64,000 nt of DNA from Saccharomycopsis fibuligera x Saccharomycopsis cf. fibuligera (taxonomy: Eukaryota; Ascomycota; Saccharomycetes; Ascoideales; Saccharomycopsidaceae). The position numbers and the translations under genes are program-made. This document shows, piece after piece, positions 1 to 9,498 of the stretch. The stretch's first letter is position 1. Every line of letters starts with the position of its first letter. The notes under the pieces were generated by a model. The model had not been told where the DNA came from and ran no database searches. It saw only the letters and a list, made by a program, of their open reading frames with translations. The stretch covers positions 1,922,001 through 1,986,000 of the forward strand of contig CP012820.1 of assembly GCA_001936135.1 (NCBI GenBank), in the 5' to 3' direction.

Positions 1-1331
1 AGTTGACAGTAGATAATATGATTTTTTCAGTTAATGACTACTTGCAGTCAGCTGTTAGTGCCCCTTTATCTCCAGCAGGTTATCCAACAGCTAGTAAACC
101 GTTATTTGCGTTTTGCCAGTTTCCTTTCTTATTATCGCTAGCCGCTAAAATAGCAATCATAGAGTATGAAGCTAAGCGCCAAATGGAAAAAAAGGCTGAA
201 GAGGCATTTTTGCACGCTATTAATAAGAAAACAATTGTTGAAGTGTATTTTAAAGTTAGAGTAAGAAGAGAATATATCACTCATGACTCTTTAAGATGCA
301 TAAAAGATTCGGCCAAAGATTTAAAGAAGTCGTTGAAGGTCGAATTTATTGGTGAGCCAGGTATTGATGCTGGTGGGCTCAAGAAGGAGTGGTTTTTGAT
401 TTTAACCAAAAAATTATTTGATCCAAATCATGGTTTATTTTATAATGTCAAAGAATCTAATTTTCTATGGTTCACATTAAATCCTAATACTACCGAAAAC
501 TTGGAACTATATTACTTAGTGGGTGTCGTGCTTGGATTGGCAATCTATAATTCTACCATTTTAGATTTGAAGTTTCCGCCAGCTTTATACAAATTGCTTT
601 TGAACAAACCTGTTAATTTTGATGATTACTCGCAAATTTATCCTGAAACAGCTAGAAACTTGAAAAAAATGGCAGATTATACTAAACCGGATTTTGCTGA
701 AGTTTTCGGGGATACCAATTTTGAGATTACTTACAAAAATCAGTTCGATGAAGTTCACACTGTTGAGCTTGTTCCTAATGGGTCTGCAATACCTGTAACG
801 TCAAGTAATAAAAACAAGTTTCTGAAAAAATATGCTGATTTCTATTTGAAAACTGGAATTAAGGACAAGTTCAAGTCTTTTAAAAGTGGCTTTGAGAATG
901 TGATCAACGGTAATGCTTTTTCGTTGTTTGGCGCTGAGGAGATAGAAATGATTTTGTGCGGTAGTGATGAGGGAAATAGAAAATTTGATTTGGAATCATT
1001 GAGATCTGTAACAAGGTATAATGGATTTGGTGATAACTCTAATATCTGTGAAGTATCGGTCGTGAAATGGTTTTGGAGCTTCTTCGAATCTTTGACGATA
1101 AAGCAGCAAAGAAGGTTAATGCTTTTTATCACAGGAACGGACAGAATCCCAGCAACTGGAATTGTTAGTATGAATTTTAAAATTACCAGACTCGGTGGTG
1201 ATAGCAACAGGTTGCCTGTGGCTCATACATGCTTCAATGAGTTATGCATTTACGAATATGAATCGGAAGCGAAGCTTGTTGATAAATTAATTACTGCAAT
1301 GAATGAAAGCGAGGGGTTTGGCATAAAGTAA
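1..1331 (+). CDS. HUL4: HECT-type E3 ubiquitin ligase, HUL4-like (3' part)
   Basis: The frame is open to the left edge, so the N-terminal half lies outside the window; about 443 residues are seen. The visible part is a HECT domain: it contains VEFIGEPGIDAGGLKKEWF, the DNSNICEVSVVKWFW segment and the catalytic region ending in AHTCFNEL. The ubiquitin-accepting Cys is codon TGC at 1230-1232. The C-terminus, with a run close to TAMNESEGFGIK, resembles the Hul4 tail (family knowledge) more than Rsp5 or Tom1. HECT ligases accept ubiquitin from an E2 as a thioester and pass it to a substrate lysine. Hul4 has been linked to nuclear and cytosolic protein quality control. No intron is needed in this part. 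It converges on the transporter gene that ends at 1939. The family is certain; the HUL4 assignment is likely. Confidence 0.9.
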   Translation, partial: LTVDNMIFSVNDYLQSAVSAPLSPAGYPTASKPLFAFCQFPFLLSLAAKIAIIEYEAKRQMEKKAEEAFLHAINKKTIVEVYFKVRVRREYITHDSLRCIKDSAKDLKKSLKVEFIGEPGIDAGGLKKEWFLILTKKLFDPNHGLFYNVKESNFLWFTLNPNTTENLELYYLVGVVLGLAIYNSTILDLKFPPALYKLLLNKPVNFDDYSQIYPETARNLKKMADYTKPDFAEVFGDTNFEITYKNQFDEVHTVELVPNGSAIPVTSSNKNKFLKKYADFYLKTGIKDKFKSFKSGFENVINGNAFSLFGAEEIEMILCGSDEGNRKFDLESLRSVTRYNGFGDNSNICEVSVVKWFWSFFESLTIKQQRRLMLFITGTDRIPATGIVSMNFKITRLGGDSNRLPVAHTCFNELCIYEYESEAKLVDKLITAMNESEGFGIK

Positions 1332-1938
1332 ATGTGGATAATTTACCGGTGATGTATTGGTTGGCATGGGTTAGAATCTTATATACCGGTTTGTTTAGCT
1401 CTCTTGATAATTTTTTTGATTGGTATCCATCAATATTTTCTTTTCTAATGTACCATTGTTATACATTTTAGTTTGGATTTCTATTCAAGCCTAAGAAATT
1501 ATCAGCCAGTTGCACGATCAAGTGTACGAGACTTACATTTATAAAGCAATGAGAAATAAAACAGAAAAAAACACGCAAATTAAAAATAGTATTGGTCGTC
1601 AAATAACTCTAATTGGAAATTTTTTTAGTCAAACCTACAACCCATAATCCTAAAAAATATATTTACTGCAATAACTATATACAAATGAACAAAATTTAAA
1701 ATTAAAAGCAAAGGAGAAGACGAACAACTAAGAAATGCAATGGGAAGCAGAGAGAATGAAAACATCTACAAGGATCAATGAAATATGAAAAACAAGAGTA
1801 AAAACAAAGATAGTAATCTGGCGAATAAGCATTTGAAGGAAATATTTTAAAACAAGAGTGTAAAAACATTAACAAAAATGAAGTTCCAAAAACTTTTTAA
1901 ATTAATGAAAATAGAAAGGAAAAAAAAAGCATTTCGAA
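1332..1938. other. AT-rich convergent intergenic region
   Basis: This is about 600 bp between the stop codons of two convergent genes. It is A/T-rich, has no open frame of note, and presumably holds both 3' UTRs and polyadenylation signals. I see no RNA gene in it. Confidence 0.6.
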
Positions 1939-4530
1939 TTATGGGAAATTGCCAATACGCTTTCCAAAGTAACCATTTGGAGCAGTAGATGGGTCTAATA
2001 AAGCAGCCGCCTCACCATCAAGACCAGCATATGGGACAGCGTTTCCCCACCAGTCAATAGCAAAACCCTTATATTGAACAGCAAAGAAAATGATAACGGC
2101 AGAGAAGGCCAAACCGGAATCCAAACCAGCAGACAAAACATAATTGTATTTTTCCCACCAGCCAGTAAATCTGTTTTTGATGTAACTCATGAAAGCATAG
2201 TTGACATACCAACCTGGCATAACATAAGCAAGATTGTTTGGTGCGTAGATAAGCATACCACCAATAATAAGAGTTGGTTGGAAGTACTTTGTTTGTTTTG
2301 GAAAGTAGCGTTTGACAGCTATGCAAACAACAGCAAGAAGGGCACCGATTAAAAAGGTATATTGCAAGATTGGATATAAACCATTGAAGACACGCTTTGG
2401 ACCAATGACGCCCCAGAAAACAGACGCAGAGTAGAACGTTCTTTCACCTGGACAGGAAAATTTGTCTGGCTGTTTTGGATCACAAAAGTCTTTGATATTA
2501 GACATGGAGAAGTTAACAACAGCTAAACACACAATAATTTGAAGAATGGTACAAATTAGTTGACCTCTGAAAATAGCTAATGGTGGCACTTTGGCATAGT
2601 GGGCCATTTTCTGATCACTAATATAGTTCTGAGCTTGGCCATCAATATTGTAACCCAAAGCCTTCAAAGTCATCAAAGCGTCACCATTACCTGGAAGAGC
2701 GTAACCTATGATCAATTCAACAAGAACGTTAAGACCGAATCCGAAACCAGTAACTGCCTGAATAAGAGTCAATGGAATCAAAAACACGAAATTGATACCA
2801 ATGGTGAAGAAAATGCCCCACACTGGTGTATTAGCTGGATATACTTTGACACACAAGATACCAAAGACAATAGAAATAACCAAAATGACAAGGAACCACC
2901 AATCTGGAGTTTCCTTGTACTTAGACATCATTCTAGACTGTGGATCTTTGAAGTCAGCGAAGTTAGATCTGCCGATACTTGTTAATGAGCTTTTCAAAGA
3001 CTTAAAGGATTTCCACATTGCCTTTCTTTCAACGTAACAAGTGTAAATAAAACCGAATGGGTATATGGCAAAAAAGGCACCGTATACAACAAGATTAGCA
3101 GCAGAATAGTATGGTGGACCGTATTGTTTATACTTCTCAACATCAAAAACTTTATTAGTAAGGATCTCAGTGACGGCATATGAATCCCCGGTATTAGCGA
3201 AAATTCCGTTACTGTTGATTGGCAAGTATGCACTCCACAAATAATTAGAGTAATAGACACCAACGATAGCAAAGAAAGCAATAAAAGACCCAATCATTTG
3301 ATTGGTATAGGAATAGAACGGAATGGACAATGCACCATTACCAACAATCATATTCCAATCAAAGGTGGCAACGGGGTTCAATCCAAGGCCAGAGACACTT
3401 CCTGTGATAGTAGCAAGATTGAAGTTCTCTGGCTTAATCCAAGTCATCCAATTGAAGTTGGAAAGCGCCTCGAACAAGTAATCTGGAACCCAGAACCACA
3501 AGAAGGAGATTATAGCGACGACAAAGAAAAAGTAGTAACGGGTGATCGTCCAACCATGTATGTATTCCTTCTTTTCTGGCTTCAACAAAGCTTGATTCAA
3601 GGCAAGGGTTGGCAACAATGTTGGCCAAACTGCCCTAGATGGATAAATAACAATTTTTCTCAAGATACCAGCGAAACCGAAACCAAGAAGTTGGGTAGAA
3701 ATAGCCAACAAGACTTGATATCCAAGCGAAACCCATTTACCACCATAAAAAAGATCCAATTTCTGCACAATAATGTTTGAGGATACATATATACCGCCAA
3801 TAGCAACATTGAAGCAGATAGTTGCAAACATTTGTTCTTTGTAATTCCATGGGCCCGGATTCAAAGAATGTCTAGTACCAAAGAGATTGAAGCCCCAGTC
3901 TGGCAATACTTTTTCTAAAAACTTACCGCATGGGTAAAGCAACATCTGGCAAACTGATGAGCTTAACGAAATAGAAGGTCTTCTGTGACTGAAGAATTCA
4001 TTAACACCAGTACCAATTATTGTCCAAATGATGGCCAAAAAGTAAGCTCTAATGGTCTCAACAGGAATGGTAGGATCGTCAAGTGGAGAAGCAATGGCCC
4101 TGACTTCAGGGTATGGAGAGAAATATTCACTCAATCCAGCAATCAACTTAGCTTGAAAAGCCCATTCCTCTGGCGTTTTGTTAGGATTAGCATCACTTCC
4201 TTGAACAAGTTTTTTTGCCAACTCATAATCTTCCGCCGAATAATTTGGATCGTCGTCATGGTATTCAAGTATCTCGTTAAGAATCTCAATAGCTCTAGAA
4301 ATTGGTAAAGAGTCAATTTTTTGAAATAAGTATTCGACATCTTCAATTGATTGTTCCTTTTCAGAATCACCTTCAACACGACCGTGACCTAACTTTTCAT
4401 AAAGGATTTGCTTGTGGTATTGATCAAGGAAGCCAACATATTCATCTGACCCATATTTGCCACCATCGCTTCCAGTTGCGCTGAGATGTTTCTCAGCAGT
4501 AATGTTGATTTCTTTTTCATCCACAGACAT
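1939..4530 (-). CDS. oligopeptide transporter, OPT family (paralogue A)
   Basis: An 863-residue, many-pass membrane protein. It carries the OPT family signature SLNPGPWNYKEQ near residue 225 and a second conserved stretch, NGDALMTLKALGYN followed by KMAHYAKVPPLAIFRGQL. OPT proteins import small peptides (tetra- and pentapeptides, glutathione) by proton coupling. Residues 1-130 are hydrophilic and acidic and include a conserved block, HKQILYEKLGHG. The start is the ATG at 4530-4528, giving MSVDEKEI; a TATAAATA lies about 105 bp upstream. The protein aligns without gaps over most of its length with the divergent gene at 9499-12093, so the two are paralogues. Candida genomes carry an OPT gene family; I cannot assign a member number. 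It could also carry iron-siderophore or glutathione cargo. Confidence 0.92.
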   Translation of the reverse strand: MSVDEKEINITAEKHLSATGSDGGKYGSDEYVGFLDQYHKQILYEKLGHGRVEGDSEKEQSIEDVEYLFQKIDSLPISRAIEILNEILEYHDDDPNYSAEDYELAKKLVQGSDANPNKTPEEWAFQAKLIAGLSEYFSPYPEVRAIASPLDDPTIPVETIRAYFLAIIWTIIGTGVNEFFSHRRPSISLSSSVCQMLLYPCGKFLEKVLPDWGFNLFGTRHSLNPGPWNYKEQMFATICFNVAIGGIYVSSNIIVQKLDLFYGGKWVSLGYQVLLAISTQLLGFGFAGILRKIVIYPSRAVWPTLLPTLALNQALLKPEKKEYIHGWTITRYYFFFVVAIISFLWFWVPDYLFEALSNFNWMTWIKPENFNLATITGSVSGLGLNPVATFDWNMIVGNGALSIPFYSYTNQMIGSFIAFFAIVGVYYSNYLWSAYLPINSNGIFANTGDSYAVTEILTNKVFDVEKYKQYGPPYYSAANLVVYGAFFAIYPFGFIYTCYVERKAMWKSFKSLKSSLTSIGRSNFADFKDPQSRMMSKYKETPDWWFLVILVISIVFGILCVKVYPANTPVWGIFFTIGINFVFLIPLTLIQAVTGFGFGLNVLVELIIGYALPGNGDALMTLKALGYNIDGQAQNYISDQKMAHYAKVPPLAIFRGQLICTILQIIVCLAVVNFSMSNIKDFCDPKQPDKFSCPGERTFYSASVFWGVIGPKRVFNGLYPILQYTFLIGALLAVVCIAVKRYFPKQTKYFQPTLIIGGMLIYAPNNLAYVMPGWYVNYAFMSYIKNRFTGWWEKYNYVLSAGLDSGLAFSAVIIFFAVQYKGFAIDWWGNAVPYAGLDGEAAALLDPSTAPNGYFGKRIGNFP

Positions 4531-4634
4531 GTTTTACCAAAATAAAAACGAAATTTAAGGACAAAAAGCTATTGTTTTGTGACGTTTTGTAATATAAGAG
4601 AATTGGTTGGAAACAATTGTTTGAAATACAGGGA

Positions 4635-4642
4635 GTATTTAT
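4635..4642 (-). promoter_or_regulatory. TATA box of OPT paralogue A
   Basis: The minus strand reads TATAAATA here, about 105 bp upstream of the ATG at 4530. The paralogue has the same 8-mer about 170 bp from its own start. Confidence 0.55.
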
Positions 4643-5581
4643 AGCTATGGAAAGTGGAGGAAATGAACCAAAAACGAAATGTGATGTAGGTAATTGCAAT
4701 CTCCCATGGTGGAAAGATTGAATGTGGAAGGGCTTGGCAATAAAAAGAGGGAGTTAACGAGCAATATCCCCTTTGCTGATTATCTCTTTATTTAGAAAGG
4801 AAAGCTGCCACTATTCTATTTTTTTTTTCCTTCGCTTTTACTCTTACGTTTGACTCAATAAATTTTATTTTTCTACTAACAAAAGTTTCGAATTAACGAT
4901 GTCGAAAGAAGGCTTTATTCCATTAATGATACCTTCAATATGAATCATAGTATTTTGAGAACAATAGTATTTTGGAAATTGATAACTGCACCCGAAATGT
5001 TTGTAGCAGGGTCCAACTGCATATTGGCACTATCAATCGGCTTTCCAAATCAAATCGAAACAATAAGACGGCATGTGATCCACATGCTGAAAAAAGCTGT
5101 CTCAGTTGTGCAGCACTCTAAAGCGGCTAGCATATAAACTAATTATTGCGCTTGAACCTAGATTCATGCTTTCTGTTGATTATGTGGCTCTTTGCGTATC
5201 TATGCAGTTATCTGCATACTTGTCACTGATCACGTGGAGATAAGAAATTTTGACGATTTATTTCGCGTTCTCTATACAGCATCGTCTGTTCTATAGTAAT
5301 GACAGCACTTCGTTTTTGTGTCGTGTGGTGATTTTGCTGCCTGGCAGAGCCATAAAATAGGATAACCTAACAAAATTGGATGCTCATTTTTGGAATAACA
5401 TAAACAGCTGATTGTCTACGATAATAACTCCAATTAAATGACTACGTTATCATTTTAACAAAATTACGAAATACATACACAGTGTGATAGATGGGTCTTG
5501 TGCGATTGCGCACGCTGACAACAAATCTCTTGGTATTCCACACAGCAAAAAAACTAGTGCCAATTCTTTTCCTTTTTCAAA

Positions 5582-5716
5582 ATGTCTATTTCATTAGTTG
5601 TACTTTTATTATCGTCTTTAGTTTTTGCATCACCCAAAGCTTCACTAAGAATTCATCCACTATTAAGTAAATACTTACAAAGAACTACGGTTGATTTCAA
5701 AAAGCGCTTTGATTGA
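5582..5716 (+). CDS. candidate small secreted peptide (44 aa)
   Basis: A 44-codon frame too short for most gene callers. The start context is AAAATG. Residues 1-16 (MSISLVVLLLSSLVFA) look like a complete signal peptide: a hydrophobic core and an A-x-A-like end before SPK. The remaining 28 residues are basic and end in FKKRFD, so a dibasic KR lies three residues from the end, as a Kex2-type site would. There are no cysteines. I do not recognise a family. It may be a real secreted or processed peptide, the first exon of a longer gene, the stump of a decayed secreted-protein gene, or a chance frame. It lies in the long gap between two peptide transporters; no TATA box is obvious nearby. Confidence 0.35.
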   Translation: MSISLVVLLLSSLVFASPKASLRIHPLLSKYLQRTTVDFKKRFD

Positions 5717-7088
5717 AAGCATTGTTTTACTCGTGCAAAGATAAATCTTTAGCAGTCTCGCTCTTTTTTACCAGAGATAAAATTAGAGGAGATTTATGGG
5801 AAGTAAAGCACAAGAAGTCAAAACAGGAGAAAAAGAAAAGCCGTGCAGCACAAGAGAATTCCAAACTCAGGGTAGAGAGAGAAGCTACACAAATACGCAC
5901 AAATACACACTAGTGGAAAAATTAAATACTCCATCAGATAGTCTGCAGCAAAGTTGCTGAAATTAGTAACAATGTGTATGTGCATACCATAACAAGCGTT
6001 CTCTTGCGTAGCGTAAGCATGATTGTCTCTACATGTTTCTGCATAAGCGCGGCGTGGCAAATGTTTGGAACCGTAAATAAACTGGTCGAAGAGCTCAATT
6101 TAGATCACGACATGAACATGTATCCATACTAGCAGCACGCTAAGACACAATTAAACACCAATTCTACTACAGTTTTTTGAATGCTTTGGGCTTTTACAAT
6201 TATCCATTAAAGATGCCATTTTTCTTTTGAAGGTTTTTGGTTTGCATATTTGACTATCAGGTAGCAGCTACTTATGAAAATATGCCATGGTGTGCTGGAA
6301 ACGAATATAATGATAGACAATAATATACAGTGATTATTGCCAAAGAGCGTGATATACATAGCCAAGACACAAATCAAACACTCTTTTCATCTTCCGAAAA
6401 AGGAGACTGGTTTCGTTCAAAAGGCTCAATGTTATTAGCTCTAATTATCCGAACTGATGGTCAGCATAAATATCAGACAGGGACAGCCATAGCTCCGGTT
6501 ACAGCTTAAGTTATAGCTTCTGATCTTTTTTAGTGCACTAATAGGTCGCTTTCACAACCGACTTTGTCTAAGTAATTTACATGATAAAGAAGCATATCTG
6601 AAAGATTTTTTTTTTTTTTTTTTTGTTTCAAGGGTTCAGCCTATCGCTTGTGCACTTATTGACAAGCTAAAAACTTTTGTAGTCTATCAAAAACGCGAGG
6701 ATAATTATGAGCGTTTTGAAGCAATAAATGTGGAACAATTATTAGTGGTACAGTATTGATTTTAGTGTTTGAGCCGCATAGCAAATCTAAAAAACTGCCA
6801 CTTTGCTGACATTGGCTTAGGAGTTCGACTATTCCTTTCCCTAAAATTTAGTTTGTTCATTTTTGGCAAAAAAACCTTTTGCCTTGTCTTGACTATCACA
6901 TAAGCGTCAACAGATTACCGATATCTACAGCATATTTTTCAACCTTTAAAGCATTATTATCAAATAATTAGATCCCTTATGAGAGGTCTTTTGACCTTGA
7001 GATTTCCAAGAACCTCGGTGAAGATTCTGTCTGTATCTTAATCCTGATCTCTGGAGAATAGTACTACTAGGTCACAGATTTGGTTTTT

Positions 7089-7090
<2 letters not shown>

Positions 7091-7122
<32 letters not shown>
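7091..7122. repeat. poly-T tract (32 nt)
   Basis: An uninterrupted run of 32 T in the OPT gap. Such tracts exclude nucleosomes, but a role here is not shown. Confidence 0.9.
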
Positions 7123-7736
7123 CAATAAAGGCTTTTTCTGCCTTTTATATACAGATACATTATTCAATTTTGCAAGATATTTTCAGAGTAGTTGATCCAG
7201 GAGTCTGATCATATTTACACAAATGCTAATATACATCAGATACGAATAAGATAGAATATATTACAAGCGAAATGGAACAAGATCTCTTAATGCCACCTTA
7301 TACTCGTTGTGTGCATTTTGTGAATAATATTATGTACTTTCATTACTATGGGTCAGGCCGGCTGGCGCAAAACTCGCGCCTACTTCCATGCCCAACTAAT
7401 TTGTGAATTTGAACGAAAGGCATAAACGATATAGAAATGGAACGCATTTATGTTTACTGTGGCAGAAGTGCTGTAAGTAAGCCTTACTGCAAAAACAAAT
7501 CAAAACGTTTGACCTCTGGTATGGTGATTATGCCGCATCACAAATCAGTTTGCGGTATTTTAGACAAGTTCAGAACTAACCGTTACGTTGTGTTTTTGCT
7601 TTTCATATACTTATAACGCTGAAGACAAAAGAAAGAGAAAAGATAAGAAAAATATTAATTGTAAACAAAATCACTGCCGTTTTACCAAAAACAAACATAA
7701 AAACATTGCAAGCTTTTCAAAGTTAGCTGTGGCTGA

Positions 7737-7739
<3 letters not shown>

Positions 7740-7768
<29 letters not shown>
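7740..7768. repeat. poly-A tract (29 nt)
   Basis: An uninterrupted run of 29 A in the OPT gap. With the T32 tract at 7091 it gives two opposed homopolymers about 0.6 kb apart. Confidence 0.9.
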
Positions 7769-7770
<2 letters not shown>

Positions 7771-9320
7771 AAAAAACAATAAGGCGAGACTTCATTACAG
7801 CCACATCATTCTTAATATGGATCACGTTAATTAGTAACTCCAAAGGCTTGTCTATAAAACTGGTGGTGCCACAACAGCTCTAGTAGTTCCTGAAAAATGT
7901 GTAAAGATTGTTTCCGCTCTTTTCGATGTAAACGTTTTTGATTTTCTACTAAATTGCCTTTCAGAATTTCCAGTTCTTGAGTTAAAAAGCAGCCTCCAAA
8001 AAGTTAATCTAAAGAAAGATAAACCTTTAATGACATGTCCTTTATAAACACCATAAAGGTTTACAGAAAAAGCCCTACGATTCAAAAAAATTTGATTTTC
8101 AAAGCAAGCCAGCTTATAGGTTATAAAACATGATTTTCTTGAGTGAAAAAAAAGCAGTTGTATGGCTCTTCTACATTACCCTGCTCTGAAGTGCATATGA
8201 CTGTATTTACTGGCAGCGATACTGACCGTTTACAACCGTTGGAAGTGAATATTTGTTATTGCTATCCACACTTCACTGGAATGCAAACGGCACGCATCTC
8301 GCCGCTAACAAAACCAAGAAAATTGATTAAGCTATCAATCCGTACAACATCCTGGCTGCACGAATCCTACACCATCGGAACATCGGCGTTTCAGCTTGAG
8401 TTTCGTTAGACTTGAAAATAGTCTCAAATTTTCTATGATGCCAGAGATTTCTAGTTGAACTGACCCGAGGCATCAGACTGTATCAGTACGATTGAACTAT
8501 CAACAAGAGACAAATCAAAAAGCGGCGAATCGAAAAAGTTGCAAATAGAAAAGTGGCAGGAGCGCTTTGGTGCTATGTTTATAGTATATTAAGTAACGCT
8601 GCAAAAGTATTCTTGGAAGCCAAAATAGGGGAACTATATTTTATAATGATCAAATATTTGACAGCTACTGATTATTGTGCAACGCATAGTGCTGCTTAAT
8701 TTTTTTTTCACTTGCTCCAAGCATCAATTGTCTTGTGCGTCGTCTCGTGAAGGTCACGCGACCCAACTACCGACAAGCCATCTTCAACATGCATCAAGAA
8801 TGTAACTACTGATAAGTGAAGCCGTACTCAGGCTTGATAAGCATAATATGATGGACGCTAGGTTAGTTGGAAACACTTAATGCATAATGAGGTTTACATT
8901 GCAATTGAATCGCTTGTGTTATCTACCATCAAATAACAGTGCACTTGGAGAAATTCTCATTGTCGTAAATCAACTTGGAACGTAGTTTTCATCAAATATT
9001 AGGGATAATATCACAAATAACAGATGATGAATTGTGCATGAATTATTAATTATTGCTAAAAATTCTAGAGGTATATGTGTTCTGTAAAATGCTATTTTTC
9101 GCTGTTATCTTTTCGGGTATCTAATATATGTCATTGCGATTAGCGTAACTGCTTTATAATGCCTTATCCACTAGTCTAGGGCTTTTTCAGGTTCTGCTTA
9201 TGCCTACAGCAAAAATTACTTTACTCCTTATGCATTTTTACGGATATGTTGAATTGTGTAAAATAACGACCAACATGACTGATAAATAAGGATGTGCTAA
9301 AATTTAAAAAACGAATAAAG

Positions 9321-9328
9321 TATAAATA
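9321..9328 (+). promoter_or_regulatory. TATA box of OPT paralogue B
   Basis: TATAAATA lies about 170 bp upstream of the ATG at 9499. It matches the element in front of the divergent paralogue. Confidence 0.55.
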
Positions 9329-9498
9329 GTGATAACATTGGCTTTTTTAAAGATTATTCATAGTGTCATAATTTGACATCATTATCCAGAAACGCAAACA
9401 TCACTGTAATTATTTTCAAAAACTTCAATATTATAGGCTTGCTCAAAAAAAGCACATTTAAAACCACTGAAATTACCAATTGCCAGCTTGCTTCCACT

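Larger units (their letters stand above)
4531..9498. other. 5 kb divergent intergenic region between two OPT genes
   Basis: About 5 kb separates the two divergent transporter start codons. No reading frame here has recognisable protein features except the 44-codon frame at 5582. It contains a TATA box near each gene, a CACGTG box at 5231-5236 directly before a GATAAG at 5239-5244, further GATAAG sites at 8811-8816 and 8836-8841, and three long homopolymers. GATA-type sites would fit nitrogen control of peptide uptake, but that is inference. Open frames of 60-90 codons on both strands (for example 7852-8085 and 8143-8409) look like chance. Confidence 0.6.

Noticed and set aside
2074-4484. Plus-strand frames of 90-160 codons over OPT paralogue A
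   Set aside because: Shadows of a well-supported transporter gene on the other strand.
7852-8409. Two frames (77 aa minus, 88 aa plus) in the OPT gap
   Set aside because: No recognisable motif, no promoter-like setting; they overlap ordinary AT-rich sequence.
4531-9498. Calling the OPT gap a centromere
   Set aside because: Lack of genes alone is not enough; I see no flanking inverted repeat beyond the paralogous genes and have no CENP-A data. Kept only as one option in the findings.
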